In this document: positions 6,389-14,555 of the stretch, piece after piece | Layout: every line of letters begins with the position of its first letter | Numbering within the stretch: position 1 is the stretch's first letter | Assembly (NCBI GenBank): GCA_018623195.1 | Contig: JAAZVY010000016.1 | Location: 1 to 33,523 of the forward strand | From: Flavobacteriaceae bacterium | GTDB taxonomy: Bacteria; Bacteroidota; Bacteroidia; Flavobacteriales; Flavobacteriaceae | Length of the DNA stretch: 33,523 nucleotides | Direction: 5' to 3' | The notes under the pieces: generated by a model | Seen by the model: only the letters and a program-made list of their open reading frames with translations | Told to the model about the DNA's origin: nothing | Database searches by the model: none | Position numbers and translations under genes: made by a program

Positions 6389-9214
6389 TTAAACAACGAT
6401 ATTGACAATTTTACCGGGTACCACAATGACCTTTTTCGGCGCTGCGCCTTTGAGTTGCTCCGCAGTCTTTTCGTGAGCCATCACCGCTTTTTCAATCTCA
6501 TCTTTGGATGCATCAGCGCTCAAAGTAATCTTAAAGCGCATTTTTCCATTGAAAGAAACCGGATACTCCTTTTCAGATTCGACTAAATAACTCGCATCAA
6601 AGACAGGGAAGGGCTGATGTGCTATCGAGGGTGAATTACCCAATTTCACCCATAATTCCTCTGCGATATGAGGCGCATAGGGTGAAACAAGAATTGCTAA
6701 AGGCTCAAGGATTTGTCTAGAAAAACACTTTTCAGAAGTCAGCGTATTGACACAGATCATAAATGACGAAACAGAAGTGTTGAACGAAAACGACTCTAGA
6801 TCATCTTGCACCTTTTTGATCGTCTTATGAAGAACCTTAAACGATTCTGCACTTGGATTTTCATCGTTTACTGAATCGTACAACTTCCACAGTTTCTTAA
6901 GGAATCCTGATACTCCTGTAATACCTGCGGTGTTCCACGGTTTAGACTGCTCTAGTGGGCCTAAAAACATTTCGTAAAGGCGTAGTGCATCGGCTCCGTA
7001 TTCTTCACAAATCTGATCTGGATTCACCACATTATACCAACGCTTAGACATCTTTTCAACCTCACGACCAACAATATATCGGTCTTTCTCAAGAACAAAA
7101 CTGGCATCGGCGTATTGAGGCTGCCAATTTTTCAAACCTTCGATGTCTAATTCATCACTTGAATTAATAAGGCCCACATCCACTCTCAATTTTTCAAAGT
7201 GGTCAATATAATTCTCAGCAGACGAATCTTTAAAATCGATTAAACCATGAGAATAATAGGTATTGGTTTTAGACTTTCTATAGACAATTGCCGAAAGACC
7301 CGTAATCATACCCTGATTAATCAATTTCTTAGCAAATTCAGGTTGAGAAACAAGTCCTAAGTCGTGCATAAAATGCTGCCAAAAGCGAGCATATAAAAGG
7401 TGAGTTACGGCGTGTTCACTACCTCCGATATAAAGATCTACTCCTTTCCAATAAGCTACCTTCTCTTTGTCGACAAGTTGAGTCTCATTGTGAGGGTCCA
7501 TAAATCGATTGAAGTATTGCGAAGATCCCGCCCAACCCGGCATGGTATTTAACTCTAGTGGAAAGATCGTTTGGTGGTCAATAAGATCTACGTCTACTAC
7601 CTTCTGGTTTACAGCATCCCAAGCCCAAATTTTAGCATTACCTAGGGGCGGATCACCTTTTTCAGTAGGCAAATATTGTGTAACCTCCGGTAATTCAAGA
7701 GGAAGCACTGATTCAGGTAGCATTTGTGGTCTACCATTTACATAATAAACTGGGAAAGGCTCTCCCCAATAACGTTGACGACTGAATACCGCATCTCTTA
7801 GACGGTAATTAACCTTGCCAGTTCCTTTTCCTTCTGCTTCAAGACGATCAATCATGGTGCGCTTCGCAGTGGCGTAGTCTAAACCATTCAAGAAATCCGA
7901 ATTCGCGATGATCGTTGTTCCTTTATCGGTAAATGCCTCATCCTCTATAGAAACTCCTTCAAAAACATTAGGAATCGAAAGGTTGAAATGCTTTGCAAAA
8001 TCATAATCGCGTTGGTCTCCACAGGGAACCGCCATTACAGCTCCCGTACCATAGCTCGCGAGAACATAGTCCCCAATCCAAACCGGGATTCGATCTCCTG
8101 AAAATGGATGAAGTACATAGGCACCTGTAAAAGCACCTGTAATTCGTTTCACGTCAGACATACGATCAAGTTCTGAACGCTTTGCAGTTTCTTCAATATA
8201 AGCCTCCACCTCAGCGCGCTGGGCATCTGTGGTGATTTTGGTGACTAGATCATGCTCGGGAGCAAGCGTCATAAAGCTCACACCAAACAGGGTATCAGGT
8301 CGAGTGGTAAATACTTTGATAAGTTCTTGGTGACCCTCCACTTGAAAGCTAACTTCTGCACCTTCAGATCGTCCGATCCAATTGGTTTGGGAATCTTTAA
8401 GTGGCTGAGGCCAATCAATGGTTGATAACCCTTCAAGCAAACGATCCGCATAGGCAGTAATTCGCATGCTCCATTGCTTCATTTTTTTGCGAACTACTGG
8501 GTGTCCGCCGCGTTCAGAAACCCCATTAATGATTTCATCATTGGCTAGAACCGTTCCTAATTCAGGGCACCAGTTCACTTCAATGTCTGCGAGATAAGTC
8601 AGGCGATACTTTTGAAGAAGATCTTCTTGAGCTTCAGTACTCATTTCTTTCCACTCCTCAGAAGTAAATATCGGAGTATCCTCATCAGAATGCGCATTTA
8701 CACTGCCATTTCCCTCTTTCTCAAAACATGCGACTAAATCGGTAATCGATCTTGCTTTATCCGCATCCTTATCGTACCAAGAATTAAACAGATGAATAAA
8801 AATCATCTGGGTATGCTTGTAATAACTAGGTTCAGAAGTCTTGAATTGACGAGACCAATCAAATGAAAAACCGATTCGATCTAATTGTTCGCGATAACGA
8901 GCCGTATTAACCTCGGTTGTTTTTGCCGGATGCTGCCCTGTCTGAATCGCATATTGCTCAGCAGGTAAACCAAACGAATCATATCCCATCGGATGCAATA
9001 CGTTATAACCCTGATGACGCTTGAAGCGCGCATAGATGTCACTTGCAATATATCCAAGCGGATGGCCCACGTGTAAGCCAGCCCCCGAAGGATAAGGAAA
9101 CATATCTAGCACATAATACTTCGGCTTAGCCGAATGATCCTCTGCTTTAAAAGTTTCATTTTCTGCCCAATAACGCTGCCATTTGGCCTCAATCTCGTTA
9201 AAATTATAATTCAT
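6389..9214 (-). CDS. leuS: Leucine--tRNA ligase
   Basis: Charges tRNA-Leu with leucine; cytoplasmic class Ia synthetase, 941 residues. The ATP-binding HIGH motif is HVGH at 48-51 within YPSGAGLHVGHPLGY, and the second signature KMSKR is at 721-725 (more often KMSKS). The CP1 editing domain carries TTRPDTLFGVSFM and the GTGAVMAVPCGDQRDYDFA region expected for hydrolysis of mischarged tRNA. It is longer than the E. coli enzyme (about 860 aa); extra sequence near residues 155-205 accounts for much of this and is, from memory, usual in Bacteroidota. It is divergent from ftsX with a 95-bp spacer; a weak -7-like TACTTTTA lies near 9238-9245. The zinc peptidase gene follows closely. Confidence 0.98.
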   Translation of the reverse strand: MNYNFNEIEAKWQRYWAENETFKAEDHSAKPKYYVLDMFPYPSGAGLHVGHPLGYIASDIYARFKRHQGYNVLHPMGYDSFGLPAEQYAIQTGQHPAKTTEVNTARYREQLDRIGFSFDWSRQFKTSEPSYYKHTQMIFIHLFNSWYDKDADKARSITDLVACFEKEGNGSVNAHSDEDTPIFTSEEWKEMSTEAQEDLLQKYRLTYLADIEVNWCPELGTVLANDEIINGVSERGGHPVVRKKMKQWSMRITAYADRLLEGLSTIDWPQPLKDSQTNWIGRSEGAEVSFQVEGHQELIKVFTTRPDTLFGVSFMTLAPEHDLVTKITTDAQRAEVEAYIEETAKRSELDRMSDVKRITGAFTGAYVLHPFSGDRIPVWIGDYVLASYGTGAVMAVPCGDQRDYDFAKHFNLSIPNVFEGVSIEDEAFTDKGTTIIANSDFLNGLDYATAKRTMIDRLEAEGKGTGKVNYRLRDAVFSRQRYWGEPFPVYYVNGRPQMLPESVLPLELPEVTQYLPTEKGDPPLGNAKIWAWDAVNQKVVDVDLIDHQTIFPLELNTMPGWAGSSQYFNRFMDPHNETQLVDKEKVAYWKGVDLYIGGSEHAVTHLLYARFWQHFMHDLGLVSQPEFAKKLINQGMITGLSAIVYRKSKTNTYYSHGLIDFKDSSAENYIDHFEKLRVDVGLINSSDELDIEGLKNWQPQYADASFVLEKDRYIVGREVEKMSKRWYNVVNPDQICEEYGADALRLYEMFLGPLEQSKPWNTAGITGVSGFLKKLWKLYDSVNDENPSAESFKVLHKTIKKVQDDLESFSFNTSVSSFMICVNTLTSEKCFSRQILEPLAILVSPYAPHIAEELWVKLGNSPSIAHQPFPVFDASYLVESEKEYPVSFNGKMRFKITLSADASKDEIEKAVMAHEKTAEQLKGAAPKKVIVVPGKIVNIVV

Positions 9215-9309
9215 TTCTGACCGATATTTTGGGCCTTAAAAGTACTGCGAATAAACCGAGGCTGAAAATCTAGATTTACTTTGCTAATTTTAGTGCTCCA
9301 AAGCAATTC

Positions 9310-10188
9310 ATGAGCTCCTATATCGCACGTTATGAAAAAAGAAGACTGAGATCTTCTTATATCTCTGTAGCCTTGAGTATAACTGTGGTTCTTATTCTCG
9401 TAGGGCTCCTTTGCACATTGGTATTTAACGCAAGCCGGTTAGGTGATTATTTTAAGGAGCAACTCATTGTTACCGCTTACTTAAGTCCCGATACCAAAGA
9501 GGTAGAGAAAGCTCAATTACTCAAAGGCTTTGAGTTAAACGAAAATACCTTAGCGGTCACCTATATTTCTAAAGAAGAGGCCGCCAAAGATTACAGTGAA
9601 GAAATCGGACAAGACTTTGTAGAGTTCCTAGGATTCAATCCACTAAGGGACGGTGTTGAAATAGCGTTAAAAGCTCCATTAGTGTCCGTCAGCTCAATCA
9701 ACCAACTTGCGACCGATCTTGAGCAAAGGCCATTTGTTGAGGAGGTGATTTATGACACTGAATTGCTGGGGTTACTTGAAAGTAACTTTTCTTCAATTCA
9801 AAAAGCGCTAGCGGTTGGAGCGGTAATTCTACTCCTCTTCTCCATACTACTCATCAATAGTTCGATCAAACTTTCGATTTACTCTAAACGTTTGGTAATC
9901 AAAACGCTTCGGCTCGTTGGGGCAAAAAAGGCCTTTATTCGCTGGCCCTTTATCTGGATTAATTTGCGCCTTGGGCTTCTTGGAGCAACCATATCATCAA
10001 TCCTGCTTACCATCCTCTATTTTGAACTAGACCAGTGGTATCCTAATCTTAAACTCACGGCAGACTATTATGCCCTTGGAGCCATTATCTCACTGCTGTA
10101 TCTATTGGGAACGACCATCACGGTTTTTAGCACCTATTTAGCCACTTCAAGATTCTTGTCCCTCAAGGCAACTAACGATTTTGCATAA
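9310..10188 (+). CDS. ftsX: Cell division protein FtsX
   Basis: Membrane subunit of the FtsEX ABC-type complex that couples the cytosolic ATPase FtsE to periplasmic peptidoglycan hydrolases during septation. The 292-residue protein has one N-terminal membrane helix (about 20-42), a periplasmic domain of about 110 residues starting at LIVTAYLSPDTKEVEKAQ, then three C-terminal helices with the FtsX core feature ...SIYSKRLVIKTLRLVGAKKAF before the final pair, as expected. ftsE is not adjacent, which is the usual Bacteroidota situation. It heads a tight plus-strand cluster (spacings 3, -4, 3 and -13 nt) with DUF3098, uppP, truB and a TonB-domain gene. TTACTTTG at 9276-9283 is a one-mismatch -7 candidate. 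Confidence 0.93.
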   Translation: MSSYIARYEKRRLRSSYISVALSITVVLILVGLLCTLVFNASRLGDYFKEQLIVTAYLSPDTKEVEKAQLLKGFELNENTLAVTYISKEEAAKDYSEEIGQDFVEFLGFNPLRDGVEIALKAPLVSVSSINQLATDLEQRPFVEEVIYDTELLGLLESNFSSIQKALAVGAVILLLFSILLINSSIKLSIYSKRLVIKTLRLVGAKKAFIRWPFIWINLRLGLLGATISSILLTILYFELDQWYPNLKLTADYYALGAIISLLYLLGTTITVFSTYLATSRFLSLKATNDFA

Positions 10189-10191
10189 CCT

Positions 10192-10413
10192 ATGAAACGA
10201 CCGCTACTAGAGAAAAGAAATTATCAAATAATCATCGCAGGGATTATTTTAATCGCCCTTGGATTCATACTTATGAGTGGCGGAAGAAGTGATGATCCCG
10301 AAGTATTCAATCCGGAGATTTACAATTTCAGAAGAATCAGACTCGCACCTACATTAATCATTATAGGCCTAGCTCTTCAAGCCTATGCTATACTTTATAG
10401 GCCGAAGAAATGA
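10192..10413 (+). CDS. DUF3098 small membrane protein
   Basis: A 73-residue protein with two membrane segments (about 12-29 and 51-68) separated by a charged stretch, GGRSDDPEVFNPEIYNFRRI, that matches DUF3098. The family is largely confined to Bacteroidota and sits between ftsX and uppP, as here. Function unknown; constant association with FtsX and undecaprenyl-pyrophosphate phosphatase suggests a part in envelope growth or division (inference). The last 4 nt overlap the uppP start codon. Confidence 0.88.
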   Translation: MKRPLLEKRNYQIIIAGIILIALGFILMSGGRSDDPEVFNPEIYNFRRIRLAPTLIIIGLALQAYAILYRPKK

Positions 10414-11192
10414 GTGTCATTGAATCTTTAATACTTGGTCTGATTCAAGGTCTAACTGAATTTTTACCCGTCTCTTCAAGTGGTCATTTAGAGTTAGCCA
10501 AGGCTTTATTAGGAAGCGAAGCACTACCTCAAGAGAGTCTTCTTGTTACGGTAATCCTTCATTTCGCTACCGCACTAAGCACCCTTTTCTTATTTCGAAA
10601 AGATGTATGGGCGATTATTCAAAAAACACTTTCTAAAGATCCATCTTCAATAACATTCACCTTTTCTATCGTCCTGTCGATGCTCCCTGCGGCAGCGGTA
10701 GGGTTTTTCTTTGAAGACCTCATCGACTCTTTCTTCTCGGGCAACCTAACGCTCGTGGGTATGATGCTCATTTTAACCGCACTTTTACTGGTCATTGCAG
10801 ATCGCAGTAAGGCAAGTCAAAAATCGCTTAATTATAGAGATGCCTTTCTAATCGGTATCGCCCAGGCGATTGCCATTCTACCGGGTATATCAAGAAGCGG
10901 GGCGACCATTTCAACATCAGTCATTTTAGGGCTCGACAAGTCTGAGGCGGCGCGTTTTTCTTTTCTAATGGTGGTTCCTCTTATCTTCGGTAAGATTGCG
11001 AAAGATCTGTTGAGCGGATCTATTTTCAGCACTGAAATCGAAACAGTACCGCTAATCATAGGCTTTCTGAGCGCCTTCTTCTCAGGAATTATTGCTTGTA
11101 AATGGATGATTGCACTGGTGAAGAAAAGCAGGCTTACCTATTTCGCCGTCTATTGTGTTTTAGCGGGTGTATCCGCTCTTATATTCTTATAA
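10410..11192 (+). CDS. uppP: Undecaprenyl-diphosphatase
   Basis: Integral membrane phosphatase (BacA type) that recycles undecaprenyl pyrophosphate to the monophosphate carrier used in peptidoglycan and other surface glycan synthesis; overexpression of such proteins gives bacitracin resistance. The 260-residue product has the first catalytic region GLIQGLTEFLPVSSSGHLEL (10-29) with Glu17 and the SSSGH signature, and the second, ILPGISRSGATISTS, with the catalytic Arg. About seven or eight hydrophobic segments are visible, as expected for the family. It overlaps DUF3098 by 4 nt and is 3 nt before truB. Confidence 0.97.
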   Translation: MSVIESLILGLIQGLTEFLPVSSSGHLELAKALLGSEALPQESLLVTVILHFATALSTLFLFRKDVWAIIQKTLSKDPSSITFTFSIVLSMLPAAAVGFFFEDLIDSFFSGNLTLVGMMLILTALLLVIADRSKASQKSLNYRDAFLIGIAQAIAILPGISRSGATISTSVILGLDKSEAARFSFLMVVPLIFGKIAKDLLSGSIFSTEIETVPLIIGFLSAFFSGIIACKWMIALVKKSRLTYFAVYCVLAGVSALIFL

Positions 11193-11195
11193 TTC

Positions 11196-11915
11196 ATGAA
11201 GAACCTAGGCGAATTAAGTACTGAACAATGGCTCGAAGGTCAACTGCTTCTAGTTGATAAACCCCTCGGATGGAGTTCGTTTCAAGCTGTAAACGCCATA
11301 AAATGGGCGCTCTTAAAAAAACTAAAATTAAAGAAGATCAAAATTGGACATGCCGGCACCCTAGATCCATTAGCTAGTGGACTACTAATCATCTGCGTAG
11401 GAAAGTTAACCAAACGGATACCCACTTTTCAAGGTCAAATAAAAACCTATACGGGAACGATTTCAATTGGGAACACAACTCCTTCGTACGATCTAGAAAC
11501 CGAATTTGACGAAACCTTTGAAACCGCACATATTAGCATCTCAGATCTTCAAGAAAAAACCAGTCAATTTACTGGCGAAATAGAGCAGATTCCTCCGCTA
11601 TTTTCTGCACTTAAAAAAGACGGGAAACGCCTATACGAATACGCTCGACAAGGTCAAGAAACTGAGATTCAACCTAGAAAAATTGAAATCCACTCCTTCG
11701 AGATTGATCCTTCTAGATTCGATTCAAACAAGGAAGTCGATTTTGAGGTGGTCTGCTCAAAGGGAACCTATATCAGATCGCTCGCACATGATTACGGTAA
11801 GGCGCTCAAATCTGGAGCCCATCTTAGCGCCCTTCGCAGAACCAAAATCGGAAAATTCGAGGTAGCTCATGCTTTAACCCCTGAAGAGATTAAAGAAAGC
11901 TTATGCGTGAATTAG
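11196..11915 (+). CDS. truB: tRNA pseudouridine(55) synthase
   Basis: Converts U55 in the T-loop of tRNAs to pseudouridine. The 239-residue protein has the TruB N-terminal LLLVDKPLGWSSFQAVNAIK (17-36), the catalytic-loop motif GHAGTLDPLASGLL (51-64) with nucleophile Asp57, and the later motif VVCSKGTYIRSLAHDYGKAL. It is shorter than E. coli TruB (314 aa), lacking the C-terminal PUA domain, which is usual in this phylum. It is the fourth gene of the ftsX cluster, and the next gene begins within its last 13 nt, indicating translational coupling. Confidence 0.96.
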   Translation: MKNLGELSTEQWLEGQLLLVDKPLGWSSFQAVNAIKWALLKKLKLKKIKIGHAGTLDPLASGLLIICVGKLTKRIPTFQGQIKTYTGTISIGNTTPSYDLETEFDETFETAHISISDLQEKTSQFTGEIEQIPPLFSALKKDGKRLYEYARQGQETEIQPRKIEIHSFEIDPSRFDSNKEVDFEVVCSKGTYIRSLAHDYGKALKSGAHLSALRRTKIGKFEVAHALTPEEIKESLCVN

Positions 11916-12604
11916 TCAGAAGAGCACAGCGGATCGCCCGAGTAATCACTGGAGTTTTGATGATTCTCATAAGCATGCTTTTATTTGGGTACAGTATTGA
12001 GTTAAATCTCAATCGCGATGAGATGATAAACGTCGTCGAAGATCCTGAACCTGACTTTTTCAAAAAATTGGAGGAAAAACGATTCGAAGCCTTTAAAGTA
12101 GAAACGAATAAAGCCTCTAACGAAGCTGGAAAAGAATCTGAATATGAAGACCCCGAGCCGTTAGCTTCTTTAGAGAGTCTCGAGGCAGGAAAAGACTATT
12201 CAAAAATGGCCGCCGAAATGGCCGCCGGTTCTGGGATTGGAGCCTTAAGTCAGGAAATCGAGGATCGTATCAATCGGATGAAGGAGAATGCCCCTCCAAA
12301 AGGACAGCCTATAAAATTAGCCAAACGAACAACTATTAGCTACAATTTGAAGGGTCGCGTGCACCGCGAACTTCCGGTACCCGTGTATAAATGCTTAGAA
12401 GGGGGTGAAATCGTCATCAATGTTGCAGTAGACAATCGAGGAAGCGTTATCGACGCATGGTTTAGTCCTGAATTCTCATCAACAAGTAACGGATGTCTAG
12501 TGGACAACGCCATAGAGTACGCTAAGCTCTCACGTTTTCAAGAGTCTGGCAAGCCCTATCAAGAAGGAACGATTACCTATTTATTTCCGGCCAAGGAGGA
12601 CTAA
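11903..12604 (+). CDS. TonB C-terminal-domain protein (energy-transducer-like)
   Basis: A 233-residue protein with an Arg-rich cytoplasmic N-terminus, one membrane helix (about 12-31), an acidic, helix-prone spacer (residues 40-135) and a C-terminal domain resembling TonB: LPVPVYKCLEGGEIVINVAV (157-176), then DNRGSVIDAWF and a final strand GTITYLF. Cys164 and Cys198 may form a disulphide. It lacks the long Pro/Lys-rich linker of classical TonB, and no exbB/exbD lies nearby, so a role in energising outer-membrane transport is uncertain; such domains also occur in other periplasm-spanning proteins. The start lies inside the truB 3' end. The 3' end overlaps the convergent thioredoxin-fold gene by 24 nt. 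Confidence 0.75.
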   Translation: MRELVRRAQRIARVITGVLMILISMLLFGYSIELNLNRDEMINVVEDPEPDFFKKLEEKRFEAFKVETNKASNEAGKESEYEDPEPLASLESLEAGKDYSKMAAEMAAGSGIGALSQEIEDRINRMKENAPPKGQPIKLAKRTTISYNLKGRVHRELPVPVYKCLEGGEIVINVAVDNRGSVIDAWFSPEFSSTSNGCLVDNAIEYAKLSRFQESGKPYQEGTITYLFPAKED

Positions 12605-13135
12605 CAATTCTGAAATAATCTGTCGTCCCTTATTCTCATTATACCACTGCTGTAACTGCTCCCTTGCAGTCGCATCGAGCTTACCGTGCTGAATTTTATA
12701 ATCATCGATTAATTTCGAAGCACCTGTAGGTCGTGGCCCCCAACTACTTATAGCGTCTCTGGAATATTGAATCAGTTTAGGAATGGATTGAGCACCTCCC
12801 GTCAAAAATTGATTCATCAGATCAAGGTTCTCGTCTCTAAGTAGAATTTCTAATTCAAGACCAGGGTGTATTTCGGCAATTTTAGCCATTAAAGGCAGTG
12901 AAGGCGCTGCATCACCACACCAAGGCTCAGTGAGCACAACCCATCTTGTGGGTGCTTTTTGTTCTTTGAGCCAATCGATCTCCTGATCAGTGAGCTTTGC
13001 TTGTTTTTCCCAACGCTTTATGCGCTGCCAATTTAACTGTGTATATTCTAGATAAGCCGGTTCTGTATGGCCGCCAGTAGTTCTATTCTCATCTACTAAA
13101 CGCTTGTGTAACTCTTTGTATTCGCTATAATTCAT
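12581..13135 (-). CDS. Thioredoxin-fold protein, single-cysteine WCGDA type
   Basis: A 184-residue protein matching the thioredoxin-like family common in Bacteroidota. The active-site region reads VVLTEPWCGDAAPSLPLMAK, so only the first cysteine of the CxxC pair remains (Cys73; the second position is Ala). A later FLTGGAQSIPKLI supplies the cis-Pro loop of the thioredoxin fold. There is no signal peptide, so it should be cytoplasmic. A lone active-site Cys does not fit ordinary disulphide exchange alone and would fit a glutathione/bacillithiol-like or structural role (inference). It overlaps the convergent TonB-domain gene by 24 nt and is divergent from tag with a 71-bp spacer; TATCTTTA (minus, 13155-13162) is a near -7 match. 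Confidence 0.8.
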   Translation of the reverse strand: MNYSEYKELHKRLVDENRTTGGHTEPAYLEYTQLNWQRIKRWEKQAKLTDQEIDWLKEQKAPTRWVVLTEPWCGDAAPSLPLMAKIAEIHPGLELEILLRDENLDLMNQFLTGGAQSIPKLIQYSRDAISSWGPRPTGASKLIDDYKIQHGKLDATAREQLQQWYNENKGRQIISELLVLLGRK

Positions 13136-13206
13136 CTTGAATTTTCGTTGACTGTAAAGATAATGCAGTTCGGTGGCTTAGCTTTACACCTATCAAACAA
13201 CCACTT

Positions 13207-13767
13207 ATGCAAAGTAGATGCCACTGGTGCGGTGAAGACCCTCTGTATATAGCCTACCACGACAACGAATGGGGCAGGCCCAATAGAGACGACCAAAAAC
13301 TTTTTGAGAGTTTAATTTTGGAAAGCTTTCAATCAGGGTTAAGCTGGATCACCATCTTAAGAAAAAGAGAGCATTTTCGAAAAGCATTCGACAACTTCAA
13401 TGCGGAGAAAATTGCGGCCTATAACGAAAATGATATTGAGCGATTGATGTCCGATAAGAACATTATAAGGAATCGCCTGAAGATTGAAGCGACCATTCAA
13501 AATGCCAAGAGCCTGCTTTCTTTAAATAAAGAAGGCATAACCTTAAGTCAGTTTGTTTGGGAGGTAACCGACCAAAAGATTCTTCAACCAAAGTTTACAG
13601 ACTCCAGAGAGCTTCCATCTACAACAATAGAAGCAAAGGCACTCTCTAAGAAATTTAAAAAAGCGAACTTCAAGTTTATGGGTCCCGTGGTGTGCTATGC
13701 TTTTATGCAGGCCAACGGTTTAACCAACGACCATAGTCTAGAATGCTTCTTACATCAATCGGTTTAG
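13207..13767 (+). CDS. tag: DNA-3-methyladenine glycosylase I
   Basis: Removes 3-methyladenine from alkylated DNA to start base excision repair. The 186-residue product matches Tag closely: CHWCGEDPLYIAYHDNEWG at the N-terminus with Cys5 and His18 as zinc ligands, LESFQSGLSWITILRKRE (38-55) with Glu39 in the catalytic position, KFMGPVVCYAFMQANGL, and the C-terminal NDHSLECF giving the remaining zinc ligands His176 and Cys180. It is a single-gene unit: divergent from the thioredoxin-fold gene upstream and convergent with DUF3127, overlapping it by 4 nt. A near -7 match, TAGCTTTA, lies at 13179-13186. Confidence 0.96.
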   Translation: MQSRCHWCGEDPLYIAYHDNEWGRPNRDDQKLFESLILESFQSGLSWITILRKREHFRKAFDNFNAEKIAAYNENDIERLMSDKNIIRNRLKIEATIQNAKSLLSLNKEGITLSQFVWEVTDQKILQPKFTDSRELPSTTIEAKALSKKFKKANFKFMGPVVCYAFMQANGLTNDHSLECFLHQSV

Positions 13768-14150
13768 AAGGGTAGATCGTCAAAGTCTTCCTCGCTAGTC
13801 TGATCAGCTGCTGGGAAGCTATCAAGAGGGGGTAGTGGGGGCATTCCGCTATCTGATGTTGCCGCAGGAGCAGATTGTTGAGCTTCAATCCTCCAGCCTT
13901 GAATCGAATTGAAATACTTTACCTCTCCTTGAGGAGAAGTCCACTCACGGCCTTTAAGGTTAATACCTACGGTAACCTTTTGACCTGGAGAAAATTGAGA
14001 TAATAAATCACATTTATCTTGAATGAACTCTACCAGTAAGTCTTGCGGGTATTGCTCTTCGGTGGTAACCACTATTTCTCGCTTTCTGAAGCCATTTGCA
14101 CCATAGGTTTTGGTTTCACCGATTAATTTGATACTTCCTTGTAATTCCAT
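13764..14150 (-). CDS. DUF3127 OB-fold-like protein with SSB-type acidic tail
   Basis: A 128-residue protein of family DUF3127. The first ~90 residues, from MELQGSIKLIGETKTYG to YFNSIQGWRIE, look like an OB fold. A Pro/Ala/Ser-rich linker follows, then the acidic C-terminus EEDFDDLPF. The last five residues are the same as those of the bona fide SSB in this window. In SSB this tail recruits repair and replication proteins, so this one may bind single-stranded nucleic acid or dock the same partners (inference; family function is not established to my knowledge). It is the last gene of greA-HIT-DUF3127, 3 bp after the HIT gene. Confidence 0.85.
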   Translation of the reverse strand: MELQGSIKLIGETKTYGANGFRKREIVVTTEEQYPQDLLVEFIQDKCDLLSQFSPGQKVTVGINLKGREWTSPQGEVKYFNSIQGWRIEAQQSAPAATSDSGMPPLPPLDSFPAADQTSEEDFDDLPF

Positions 14151-14153
14151 GAT

Positions 14154-14555
14154 CTAGTTTTGAGATTTATAGGCCTCTGCAATATCAGCCGCTAAGCTCT
14201 GAAAGGCTTCTGGGGTTAGATTTTCTTTATGTGTGAATTGTGCGTTTTTCATCTCATTAAGCGGAATAAGATGAACATGAACATGAGGCACTTCTAGCCC
14301 AATCACTGAAAGCCCTACACGTTTGCAATCAACGACCTTTTCAATAGCCTTAGCAACTGAATAAGAGAACTGCATAAGGTCAGTATACTCATCTATTGAT
14401 AGATCAAAAAGTCGATTCGTTTCTTTTTTAGGGATACACAGGGTATGTCCTTTAGAATTTGGATTAATATCTAAAAACGCCAAAAAATCTTGGTTTTCAG
14501 CAACTTTATAGGCTGGTATTTCGCCGGAAATAATCTTTGAAAAGATCGTAGCCAT
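14154..14555 (-). CDS. HIT-family nucleotide hydrolase/transferase
   Basis: A 133-residue histidine-triad protein (HINT-like branch). The start MATIFSKIISGEIPAYKVAE is typical and the catalytic triad is PHVHVHLIPL (90-99), where the central His of HxHxH forms the nucleotidyl intermediate. Such enzymes hydrolyse nucleoside phosphoramidates or related nucleotides in the cytoplasm; the natural substrate is not deducible. The start codon shares a base with the greA stop (TAATG), implying coupling, and DUF3127 follows after 3 bp. HIT following greA is a recurrent Bacteroidota arrangement. Confidence 0.93.
   Translation of the reverse strand: MATIFSKIISGEIPAYKVAENQDFLAFLDINPNSKGHTLCIPKKETNRLFDLSIDEYTDLMQFSYSVAKAIEKVVDCKRVGLSVIGLEVPHVHVHLIPLNEMKNAQFTHKENLTPEAFQSLAADIAEAYKSQN

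Noticed and set aside
13136-13206. TATCTTTA and TAGCTTTA as firm promoters for the thioredoxin-fold gene and tag
   Set aside because: Each misses the last base of the consensus and neither has a TTG at normal spacing, so they are mentioned only as near matches.
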